Translations under genes and position numbers: made by a program | The notes under the pieces: generated by a model | What the model was told of the DNA's origin: nothing | Databases searched by the model: none | The model's input: the letters and a program-made list of their open reading frames with translations, nothing else | Shown: in pieces, positions 24,681-36,900 of the stretch | How positions within the stretch are numbered: position 1 is the stretch's first letter | Layout of the letters: each line of letters begins with the position of its first letter | Assembly: GCF_029227915.1 (NCBI RefSeq) | Contig: NC_079876.1 | Coordinates: 24,182,001 to 24,246,000, forward strand | Direction: 5' to 3' | DNA from: Hydractinia symbiolongicarpus | Taxonomy: Eukaryota; Cnidaria; Hydrozoa; Anthoathecata; Hydractiniidae | Length of the DNA stretch: 64,000 bases

Positions 24681-27239
24681 TGAAGCAGTTATAAAAACTA
24701 TATTTTGATAATTTCAAAACAGGTCTCGTTTTCATTGTTTTTCAATGAATAATTTTTCAATAGTTTTCCAGTACGAAGTGCAAGTGATGTTTTTGTTTTT
24801 GCAATCCCATTTTGGTAATTTTTAAAAAATAATTAAAAAATAATAGTAAAGAAATAATTGACGCAGAGAGGAATGTGCACACTAAGCTTACTACTCAACA
24901 TGAAAAATTGTTATTACACTAAAGAATGTTAGGAAGAAAGGATTAATGGTTATCAAAGAAACAAACAATGTGATTCATTCCTATTAATAATTCTTTTCAA
25001 ATTTTTAATTAATTCATTTTAAAGTCTTTAATTTTCACCCTTACATTCATTTGAAATTGTTTTACTACTAACAATTGTGATGATTTCAACTTTTACAAAT
25101 TTTGTGTTTACAAAAAACGCACTTTAGGACTTTAAGAATTTCTTTTATAACTACAGCACTCAGACTTCTATAGCTGCAACACTGTCAGTTGGTGTTAACT
25201 GATAAAACATTTTGTTTCTGACACTTCCTTGATATATATAAACTAATTTTAAGTGGTGTGCTTAAGGATGATGAAAACGAGACTTAAATGCTTTATTGTT
25301 GGACTGTGATTTTAAAAGATTCTCATCGTTTGTGAACTATCTGTATCAAGATGCTAAATTTGGGATTGTGTGAGGCCGACAGATAAAAAAAAACAAGAAT
25401 GTTGTGGTTTTGTGTTTAAAAACTTGGTAATCATAAAAAAATTGTTATGTAAAATTATGGTTTAAAAGGAGCTGTTTATATTTGACTTTTAAAATCAAAC
25501 AACATTTTTAAAATACTTTGACCAACACTTCCTTAATTCAAACTAATTTTTGTTACAAATAGTTCTAGTAAACTACTGTAACTTGATGCTAATTTTTGTT
25601 TTATGTAAGGCCGTCAGACAAGAAGAAAAAAATTGTTGTGGCTGGTTCTGCCTCTTGGTAATTATAAAAAAATTGTAATTAAGTTATGTAACTTTAAAAA
25701 TCAAACAACATTATTAAAATACTGTGACACACTTGTTTTATTTGTTAGGAGAATCATTTCATAGAATATTTTTTTGATTTTAAATACACATGTGAATACA
25801 TCAATAAAAGATAAGATTTTAGAATAACTTTTAATAGTTCTGGCTACATGCATAAAAACATTGATAATAGAAATTGTTTTACAATGATTCATTTCTTGCA
25901 ATCTTTAGCTTATGGTGTAAAATGCCAGTGTAATTAAAATGTTTTTTTTATAACCTTAAAATCATTTAAAATCTCCTTAAAAAAAATATTGTTTGCATAT
26001 GGTATTTGTAGTGTCTAAATATCTTAAGTTGCATAACTAAATGTCTTATAAAAGAAAAAATTAATTATTAATCATAAAGTTTTGTGAATTTTAAATGTTA
26101 TTCTCTTCAAGTTATTGCATGTAAATGAAGGAATTATGTAGAAAAGAGGAGATCTTACTTTTAAAAATTTTAGTTTTCTTATAATCATCAGGTAAATCTG
26201 ACATTTCTATTTTTTTATTTAAACTTTTGTAAATATGTAAAAAAACCACTTTTGTTTTTCTCATCACATAAAGTTTGCTTATATCTTTTTTACTTCACCG
26301 CTTTTTCATGTCACAGGCTTTAAGAGATCTTTTTGCTATTTTATTGCTGCAGTTGCATTTATTCAATGTTAAATTTCAGTCTGCAACTTTCATCCAGAGT
26401 AAGACTATAACTGTAGCAAGTCAGAAGTTTTGTTTATTTGTTCCAAAGTTCTACCGTAAGAGAAGTAATGAATGTGAAGAAATGAAATGAGTGTGGAAGA
26501 TTGCAGGAAAAAATAGTATAGAAATATTTTATCTAGAACATTGAAAACAGCCTTTTCTGGCTTCATAATATTCAGCTATACTAAAAGAAAATTAAATGAA
26601 ACATTTATATACTTTCCATGTGTGACAATCATAGAGCCAAAATCTAAATTTCTCTGCCTGTTTACTGATAGTTTAACACTGCATGGCTGTTGCCTTACGC
26701 AGTTACACATTCTCAATGGTGAGATTTTTATGCAGCTTAAGTATCTCGTTAATAATTAAAAGCCATATTTCAAGTAACATTTTGTTATAAAAATAAACAA
26801 ACTCAAAAACAATTAATAAAAGTGCTAAATGTTTAAGCTAAATTTATTGCATCAAAAATTTATTGTAACAAAAGTTAGCTTATTAAAGAAGAAGATGAAA
26901 GAAATAACCAAAGAATAAAAGACTAACTAAAAGATGAAATAAGAAGATGTGTAGGCTGCTACTGTTAGGGTTTTTTAATATACTTTACTTGCTTATTTTA
27001 GTTACTATTTTATTTTTTTACTTTCTAAGCTATAGCTGAGATAGAAAAAAAATTAGATGTAATATTTGTCAAACTTTTTTATGTTCATTTGCATGATAAT
27101 TTTTGTCTCTTTATGTTTATCTCTCTTTTGACTAAAATATCTTGTGGTTTCACTAATTTTATATTCTTACTAGCTGTAAGTTCACATAAACTCTGTGGCA
27201 ATCCACTCATTGGCAATTTCTACGTTATTCACCCATTGA
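24681..27239. repeat. Intergenic with diverged tandem duplication at about 25200-25730
   Basis: Two to three diverged units about 230-300 bp long are visible. Shared words include GATGCTAA (25351, 25584), GTGAGGCCGACAG versus GTAAGGCCGTCAG (25370, 25607), CACTTCCTT (25221, 25527) and TCAAACAACATT. No coding segment was recognised in the rest of the stretch. Confidence 0.5.
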
Positions 27240-27610
27240 CAGGCCTGGAAATTTGGAGGAAACGATTGTTTCGTTTCCGTGACATTTCCCACGAATCAAT
27301 AAAGATGGTAACAATAAATCGTTTTCCTTAGACAATATTTCAAATAATATTAATTTTATATTATAATACATATACATATTTATATTATAATATTTTACTA
27401 TTATGGAGTAGGTCTTGCCACTAACTAGGGCCATTATGAAATGGTTCTCCACTTATTTATCGGTTTTAAGCTAATCGTTACCTTCATTAATGTATCGTTT
27501 CCGCAAGGTCTACTTCACAGAAACGAAAAAAATGTTTTTATCGTTTCCGTCAGCTTCAAATTACGGTAATGATGAATCGTTTCCCTAGACTCCACAAATT
27601 TCCAGGCCTG
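27240..27610. mobile_element. TIR element (MITE), 371 bp
   Basis: The left end CAGGCCTGGAAATTTGGAGG and the right end AAATTTCCAGGCCTG are inverted copies. Inside, ATCGTTTCC-like words occur in inverted arrangement on both halves. The CAGG start resembles hAT-type ends, but a clear 8-bp target duplication was not found, so the superfamily is open. No transposase is encoded. Confidence 0.7.
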
Positions 27611-27945
27611 GTTGATACTTATTTTGAAAATTTTTATTTCGATATTTACCAAATTAAACAAATCGGACAATGCACACGTACTATGCTTGTCCCTAAAAGG
27701 GCTAAATATCCCTTACATGATGGTAGTAGAAAGGATGTACATCAAATTATAGGCAGTTATGTGGGAAAGCTTTTGAGACTGTTGTTTTTTTTGCACTGTC
27801 TGTAAAAATATGTTGTGCTCCTCTTTAAAGTTTAGTTCAGGAGAAAATGGTACTCTAGTACGTGCACTATTCTGTTTTATAGATATATACATTGAAATGT
27901 AATTGCCTAGAAAATTGTTTTTTTCCTAAGGTATAAAAAGCTTCA

Positions 27946-30900
27946 ATGCCTCCTCAAGGACTGAATGATCAAGACATGGCTGCAAATTCTGTCAGAGATA
28001 TGCAGGTTGCAGATGATAACGAAACAGTGGATAGTCCTGGTTGCTGTAAGCGATGTACTGACAGAATCATACTGGCATTAGAAGGATGGTTTGCAAAGTA
28101 CGTTCCAGTTTTTAGTAGATTTATTTTACTCACCTTAATGCTCGATGCCAGAACTTCTTTATGCTTGCTCTTAAAAATGCAATAATAAATACAATAAAAA
28201 TGCAACACAACATAAAGAGAGTTTGTTTGCCTATGTAAGTTTGATTGTGAACGGAAAAAAAAATAATAACAGTTCAAACGTTAAACGTGGGCTGACATTA
28301 AAAAGGTGGGTAAGATTTTTATGTAGTTGGTTTTCATGATATATAATAATATGAAGTGTATGTGACAGTCATAGTGGATGTGTTCATTTTCTTTTGAAGT
28401 CGCCGAAAAAATTATGTCCTAGCGGGTTTATTTTGTTTACATCACGTGATGAAAACAAGCCAATTTGATTTGCTGAAATAAATTTAACGGTTAACTTTCG
28501 AAAAATGGTGTCCTCTCACCACCAAAAATAAAAACACAAAAGAATGATCCCTTCGTCTTAAAAAAAAGTAAAAAAGTGGTTCAAATTTATTATTTAAAAA
28601 GAAAAAAGTCCAAGTGAAGAAGTAGAAAAGTGAAGTTGGAAGTGGGAAGTGGAGCTACAAGTAAAGTAAAGTTAGAAGTAGGAAATAAAGGCTAGAGTTT
28701 GAAGTGGATTTGAAATCACAAATAGTAAGAACTTTGATATTTTTAGACTTTGCTGGGTGCAAGCAGACTCGCATTTTTCAGGAAAAGCCACTTAAAAGCC
28801 TCAAATTCTTAAAGTATTATATTTTACCACATTTTTTTTAAGAAAACCTAGCTAACATCTTTGTTTACATTTTGTTGCATAATAAACGTGTCCGCTGGCA
28901 CGTTACTAATGTGTTTGTCGTAAAATTCAAAACGATACATAAAGCTGTTAGCTGGCTAACAAGCGAAAAACTTTGGTTTGTTGAACTCACTGCAATGTTA
29001 TTAAATTCAAATTACTTTTGTTTCCCTTAATAGGTGTTTTACTAAGCATGCTTAAGATTTAGCTAAGTGTTTCCAGTTTAAGTATATTTAACTGGGTGTC
29101 TTAGCTACTGTTAGCTAGCTAATGTTAGCCTCCCCCCAAGGCCTGATCCCCATCCCATAGGTTATGTTGTTACGCCTCTTCTTTAGATATCTATAGCTAG
29201 CTACCTTAGTTACCAAACTTCTCTTCTTTTTGAGCAGGAATTATGATGTAACAAGCTAGCTACCTACAAAATCGTTCAAAGACTTGAACGTCTTCAGGAT
29301 AGTTTGACGCATTTTTTTGCCCACAGAGTATAATTCTTTTCACATTTCCTGTAAACATTACAGGTGGACCACGTGCAATATGTATTAAGTGTATTAAGTT
29401 TTTTTTTACTGTTTTGTTTCTGACATCCTGTTAAACCTTTGTCAGCCTACATGTGAAATGCCAGATTATTGTTACAAGGGGCTGTAGACTTTGATTGGAA
29501 ATTTACGTGGGTTTATGACTTTATTTTACTTTATGAGGGGATGGTATGGTCGTTTTTTTTGTTTGTGTTGCAAACTTCTGTTTGTTAAAATTTTGTGTAA
29601 ACTTTTGTGGAAATAGACCACATGGAATATAATGAAAAAACAGATTTTTGTGGAATTGGACTCCACTGAAGGCTGTTGTGTAAGCTAATGGCTTTTTTAT
29701 ATTTCGTATTATAAACTTTTGATTGGGAGAATTAAACTGTATGTGATGTCATTTTCGCTAGAAGAAAATTCCATGGTTTAACGTTTTTGTTAAAATTTTT
29801 AAAATTGTAGTAATAACCGTTTGGTGATGATTAAAAAATTACTAAATTTCTGACTAAAACTATTTTGTTTTTTATTTTGTAATCTAATTACAGCAATTGT
29901 AGCAAGCAATCTAATGTTATCTAATGTAATCTAATTACAGCAATTGTAGCAAGACAATTTAGTGCAAAGTTCAGCAGTTAGCCCACAATGGTCAATGTGA
30001 TAGTGACAATGTTGAAAGTACTTGGACTACTTTGAAGAATTGTCTTCTAGAAGCTTCTGATGATACCTGTGGGTGGACGAAAGGACCAGCTAGACATAGA
30101 CAGACCTGGTGGTGGAATAATGAGGTTGACCAGTGTATAAAGGAAAAGAGGAAACTTTGGAAAGAGTGGAAGTCAGGTGTTAGTAAAAATATTTACTTAG
30201 AAGCTAAGCGTCGCGCTCGTACAGCAGTGTATAAGGCAAAATCAGAAGCAGAGAGAAACAGATATGCAGATGTGTTAAGAAGGGAAGACCAGCGCAATGA
30301 GGTATTCAAGATAGCAAAGCAAATGAAGAAGACTAATCAAGATGTTGTAGGTGAGAAGTGTATACGTAATGAAGAAGGTGTTTTGGCTATCACAGAGGAG
30401 GAGAAAAGGGTAGCTTGGAAGAATCATTATCAGAGGTTGCTTAACACTGAGTTTGATTGGGACGAGGATAATTTGTCTGATGATGATGTTGTAGAAGGAC
30501 CAGCTATGCAGATCAAGACAGAACGGGTAGTGGAGGTTATTAGGGAATCTTAACTCTTGCTAATCAGATTATAAAGGATGGTGCTATTCTGAGTGAGTGG
30601 CAGTTGAGTGTAATAGTGAATTGTTTCAAGGGCAAGGGTGATGCATTAGAAAGAGGTAACTATAGAGGTTTGAAGTTGGTTGATCAAGTAATGAAAGTTT
30701 TTGAAAAAGTGATTGATAAGTTACTTAGAAAAAGAATTGATAAAGATAAGATGCGATTTGGTTTTGTTCCAGGGCGTGGCACTACAGATGCAATATTTTT
30801 ACTCAGGCAGCTTCAGGAAAAGTATTTAGGAAAGAGAAAATCTCTATTTTGTCTTTGTAGATTTAGAGAAAGATTTTGATAGAGTGCCACGTAAAGTTAT

Positions 30901-33900
30901 TCGGTGGGCTATGAGAAAATGAGATGTGGATGAGTGGCTAGTTACGATGGTACAGTCTATGTACAGCAATGCTAGAAGTCGTGTCAGGATTAACGATTCA
31001 CTTAGTGATGAATTTAGTGTAAATGTTGGTGTACATCAGGGTTCTGTACTTAGTCCTTTGTTGTTTATTCTAGTCTTAGAAGCGCTGTCGATGGAGTTCA
31101 GAACAGTTTGTCCATGGGAGTTATTGTATGCAGATGATTTGGTTCTCATAGCAGAGTCGATGGAAGAATTAGTTGAAAAGTTTGACAAGTGGAAGAAAGG
31201 ACTAGAAGAGAAAGGGCTAAAGGTAAACACAGCAAAGTCTAAATTCATAAAGTGTGACCTTGTAGTTGGAAAGTGGCCTTGTGGAGTTTACAGGAAAGGG
31301 GTTGGTAGTAACTCAATTTTTTATCAGACTTGCAAGCATTGGGTACATAAGAAGTGTAGTAGTATTAGTGGAAGGTTAAGAGCTGACATTCAGTTTGTAT
31401 GCAAGCGTTGCAAATGTGAGATTATAGAGAATGAAGTTTTTCTAGCTTTAATGATGTACAACAGTGGCTCGTTAGAGATAGTTGAGAACTTCTGTTACTT
31501 AGGTGATATGTTGGGCAGTGAAGGGGGTGTTGGAAAAAGTGTTACTTGCAGGATACTCTTCTTTTGTTGACTAGCAGAGTCCTGTCAATTGAGGTAAAAG
31601 GTAGGTTGTATGAGGCCTGTGTAAGAAGTGTTATGTTGTACGGTAGTGAGACATGGGCAGTGAAGCAGGAAGATCTTGATCGTTTAGAAAGGAATGATAT
31701 GAGAATGGTTAGGTGGATGTGTAATGCCAGTCTGAGAGACAGAAAGAGTTCAGATGAGCTAAGAAGCAGGCTAAGTCTCCGTAGAATTAAAGATGTTATC
31801 CAGATAAGAAGATTGAATTGGCTGGGGCACTTGGAAAGAATGGAGGAGGATAATTGGGTAAGAAAGTGTAGAGACTTGATAGTTCCTGGGGCAAAGGCCA
31901 GAGGCAGACCGAGAAAGACTTGGCAGGAGGTTATAAGGACAGACTTGATAGAGAGGAAGTTGAGTTTAGATCTAACACAGTCTAGATCAGATTAGAAGAG
32001 GGTCATTAATATACCCCGTCCAACCCATGCTAGCATGGAAAACGGACGTTAAGCCGAGAATGATGATGATGAATTTAATGGGTGAGGACTGTAAGCACTG
32101 AAATGCCCAATGTTTTCTATATTTTGATGTCTTTCATAAGCTTTTTGTGTAAGATTTATGCACAATGGCAATGTAGAATATGCTGAATGAATGGATTTTT
32201 GTTGATTTGGATGTGCTCCTTAAAAATTGATCTGTTTTACATTTTGTGTAAACTTTTGTGAGGACGGACCGTACTATGTTTTCTAAAATAATGTATTTGT
32301 TAATTCAAAATTTACTCCGTATTCTTTTTTGACGTTAACGTTTAAAATGGTTGGTAAAGGTCACTACAGATCATGATACTAAAAAAAATGTGTTTTTAAC
32401 CAGTTAATTTTTACATTTTGTGTATATTTTTGTATGTTATGCAACAAAATAAATGATTTTCCAGATATAAATTTGATGTTTTTTGACACTTCAGATTAAA
32501 ATATTAAAGGTTTTCAACCTAATCAAACGTAATCACTTTATATATAAAATGTAAATGTTTGAGTTGTGTTATTTCTGACTTTATTATTATTGGTGTTGTA
32601 CATGACTCTATACATTATTTTGATCAGCGTTTCAAGCTCTACGCATTTGTCAACATATTTTAGGAAAACAAATTGTGTATTGACAGGTCCTGGCAGATGT
32701 CATCAATATAAAAGTTACGATTCTCTTTTCCAATGTACTCCTAGGCAGAATTTGGGAATTTTGCAGTGCGAATTTCTTTAAAACAACTTAGATCTCATTA
32801 TGCGTTTGTCGAACACATATGATCCTATCCATTATTTTGATCAGCATTTCAATCTGTACTCATTTCAGGCAACAGATAAACTAAATTTCGCTAATTTTTT
32901 TTGAATCCGCACTGCTGACGTCCTGTCTAAGTGGCTTCTTCCACGGGCCTTATTGACTAGTTTTATAATACTAAGCATCTGTCATGATTATACCACCTTT
33001 ATGTTTAGATTAGGCTATTTTGTCGCATCTTATCCTGTTCCAACGATTGTGATAGCCGTGATTGTTTCCTTGACTTGTCTTGCTGGCCTAGTGGAATATT
33101 ATGCCGAGAATCGAGGGGAAAAATTATGGGTAGCTGCAGATTCTCAAGGGCTAAAGCATCAGGAATGGGTTGAGGATAGATATCCACCACAGTTTCGTGT
33201 TGTTACAATTATTGTAGAAGATTCAAATGTTTTAACAACTGCAACCTTCAAAGCAGTAAGTTAACTGATAAGTTAATCAACAAAAATAAATGAAAAAAAA
33301 TAATCAAACACTAAAACGAGGAAACCAGGATACCGAGAGAATGTTATTATAGGCTAAAATTTTCTTTTATTTATAATACCTCACAACTTCCAATGAGTAT
33401 AATCAGTAATATGGATTCAAATATCTTGTGGTTTAGCCTGGAATTAGTCCAATACGAATGGGCACATGTCATTGCATCAATATTTTTTTTGTAGCTTATT
33501 GAAGTTGATCAAAAAATAAAAAAGATTGGTAATGGTACAGATATATCCTGGGACAAAATGTGTTTACCGTAAGGCCACTTCTAGATTTCTCCTGTTTTTA
33601 AATTAGTAATGTATATGTTATAGGAACCACGTTGCATATGTGCCTGGATTTAAATCCACAAAATTCATTATGTTTGCATCACTTGGCAAGCTAACGTGCA
33701 AGTTTAATTATAATGATATATATGATGTTTTTTCAGTCTGTAATTATTTGTTTCAAATAGTTTCAACAAGTCCTGACCATAAAAGTAACTCGAAGCAAAT
33801 TCATTTTTAGGCCTTGCATACCGAATACAATTCTGTCACTTTGGAATTATAATTATGCAAAGATCAAGTCCTTGGATCAAAATGCCATATTGAAAGATGT

Positions 33901-36900
33901 AAATAACCCGAAGCCAGTAAAGTTAGTTGATTTGTTGGGTTTTGGGAAACCTGTGACTTTACATATCCCTATCAGTTAAGAAAAAGTGTTGGTAGAAATT
34001 TTGAAGCAGCTCGTTCCTGGTGTATTAACAATTAAAAATATTAGCTTACAACTCTGTTGAGGAACAATAATCCGGGTAAAAAACATTGCAGGACCACCAC
34101 ACGTTCCAGTCAATATAAGCAAATTTACCTCCAATATAATCACCTAAAAGTTGACTTATGTTGCCAGTGTTTCTCTTTGTAACTTACAGTTTTTTTAAGA
34201 CAAACGTCAGTGCAGAATATTTTTTGTGTTTTGTCCTTTAAAACAAATTTTCAACCCTATACATGTAGTTTATATTAAAATACAACTTTTAAACTTTTTA
34301 GGTTTGGTGATCCTGTTCCTCTTACGCTATTACTTGGTGAAATATCTTATGACAATAATAAAAATATCACTGGAGCAAAAGCAACCAAAATGTCTTACTT
34401 TCTTAAAAATCAGGAAGTGTTTGTCAAAAGTAAAGGCAGAAAGGTTTGTAATAAATAACCTCGCGTTAATTAATTACTGCTGATTAAATTTATGCAATAA
34501 TTATTTTGTCGGATTTGATATTGGTTTTTGCAATTGATGTACCCAGAAATATATTTTACAGAATTTATTTTTCGTTTTGTAATATTTCTCAATTTTTTTG
34601 CGATTGTATATTTTACCGAATAAGTGATCTTCAGGAAAAATTAGTCCTGCAAGACTTAATCCAACATGAACTAACCCTCTTGAGGCAGCTAAAAAAGAAA
34701 GAAAATATAGTGGAATTTGTGACATAGAAATTCAAAAGGAATATCTATGGGAAAAATAATTCCAGTTTTTAGTAGCCAATTATTTTTTTTCAGATTGATG
34801 AAAAAGGAGAAGAATGGGAAACAGAGTTTGACAATGTTTTTAAGATCGAAATACCAGGTGTAAAGATATATAGATATTCAATAACAGGGTAAAGGATAAG
34901 GTTGTTGTGCCTTTATTAAAATCATGTTGGTATTATTTTATGGAAATCTTTTTAAAGCAAATATTGTCAGCATAAACTGCTGATAATTCTCCTAAGTAGA
35001 AAAAAAGATTCTCTTGTTCACCTTTTTTTTCCAACTTTTTATGAGATTGCTAGGAATGCTTTTTACAAATCTGATGTTTGAACCCAAATTATTGTTAGGG
35101 TATCCAGTCTTGGGTGTTCCATCACAATGTTTAGTCCAATCTGCAAAAATTAATAACCTGCCAAATATTAAAATTTTTGTTTGCGCAAATATAATACACG
35201 AGGAGAAAGCTAAACAAGGATACATGAGGTAGAAAAATTTATCAATTATCATTTTCATCTTTCAGATTTCAAGAAGATTCTAGGTCAAGTCTTGGCAATG
35301 ACTTGCAGTTTCTCTTCGTTGGCTACATTCTCATCATTGTCTATCTAGCTGTTATGCTGGGTAGTTTTTCACGAATCAATCATAAAGTAAGTAAGGCCAC
35401 GGTTTCTTTATGATGTTCTGTGTGTCTGGTTTGGTTATTATCAAGATGTTACTTATTCTTTTTTAAGTTTTGAAAGAAATACAAAATACAATAGAAGAAA
35501 CTAAGTAATAAGAGGTTTTGGAATTTAAGAAATTTCCATGTGTCCTCTTTCATCACTAGCTACCAGTGATGAAAGAGGAAAAGTTTTGAAGAAAAAAGAA
35601 CAGAGGGGTATGACGAGGATGACATCAATGTGTTTACAAATTAACAGGTTAAGGCGATCCGAAAATTTACTAGAGATAAAAATTATCCTAAATACATACC
35701 TTTTAGTAAACAACGGTTAACCCTGTGATGCAGAGTCAATATTTAATATTTCATAAATTATCCCGTCATTCATGAGAAGCCACATCAGAAACTTTTGTAG
35801 TAAATAAATTATAAATCGATTAGAATTTTTACTTATTTTCTTGTAAAACAACTGTGTATATCAGATAAGGGATGATTTAGAAATTGACAAGTTGGAATTA
35901 GCGTGGACCAAGAAATGGATCAAATGAAACTTAAGTTTTGAATAATTTGATATAGGTTTGGCTGGCATTTGCTGGAGTGATTTGCATCGGTTTGTCTATC
36001 GGCATTGCGTATGGGCTATCAAGTGCATTCCAGCTTTTTGTCTCGCCTGTTCACAATATTCTGCCATTCTTATTGTTAGGTAGGAAAAGTAATTGTTGAA
36101 TTGTATAATAAAAACTTGCAGTTAGCTCCCGGTAACTCGAACACCGGATAACTCGAACTTTCATTATCTCGAACCATTTTCTTGGGTCCCTTGAACTTTC
36201 GTTAATACGCTTTTATAAAAAACTCCGGTTAACTCGAACATCGAATAACTCGACCCATTTTTCGTCTTCCCCTGAAACTAATTTCTTCGGATAACTTGAA
36301 CGTTTTACTCGAGAAAAGGAAAGCAAAGACTAGATAAATGTCAGATTTTATTGATTTTTTAAATTTTGCATGCCTTTTTGCACGCCTTCCCTAATGTTGT
36401 ACCTTTTCCCGGTAACTCTTGCCCTACCTCTTAAAAGAAACGCTTTAACTCGAACTATAATCTCATTTGAGACTAAATTCGACTTAACGGAAGTTACGAT
36501 ACTCGAGCATTCGATAAGTCGAACTATTTTCCTTGGTCCCTTCAAGGTTCGAGTTACCAAGAGTTTCAATACATAGCGCCTTCGGTTGAAGAATGATTGT
36601 AAAATTCGCTTGTTCCCATAACGATTTATTTTTGTGGTGGCAGACGGATAATTTTCTAAGAACTTTTATTGAAGTTCCCTTGAAATTATCAGTTTAAGCG
36701 AAGAAAGACGGATTGTAAAATTTCATGTTTTCAACCTAAGTACTGTTCAAAGTCGTATTGTAGTGAGACCTATAAATGCTTGATTGTAGAAATCAGCTAG
36801 TGTTTTCACTTGGAAATTGTCTGTCCAATGTGAGCTGATATCTTCATTTCTCATACCTACCTTACAAACGGTAATGACTTAAATTCTTTGATCATTGGAA

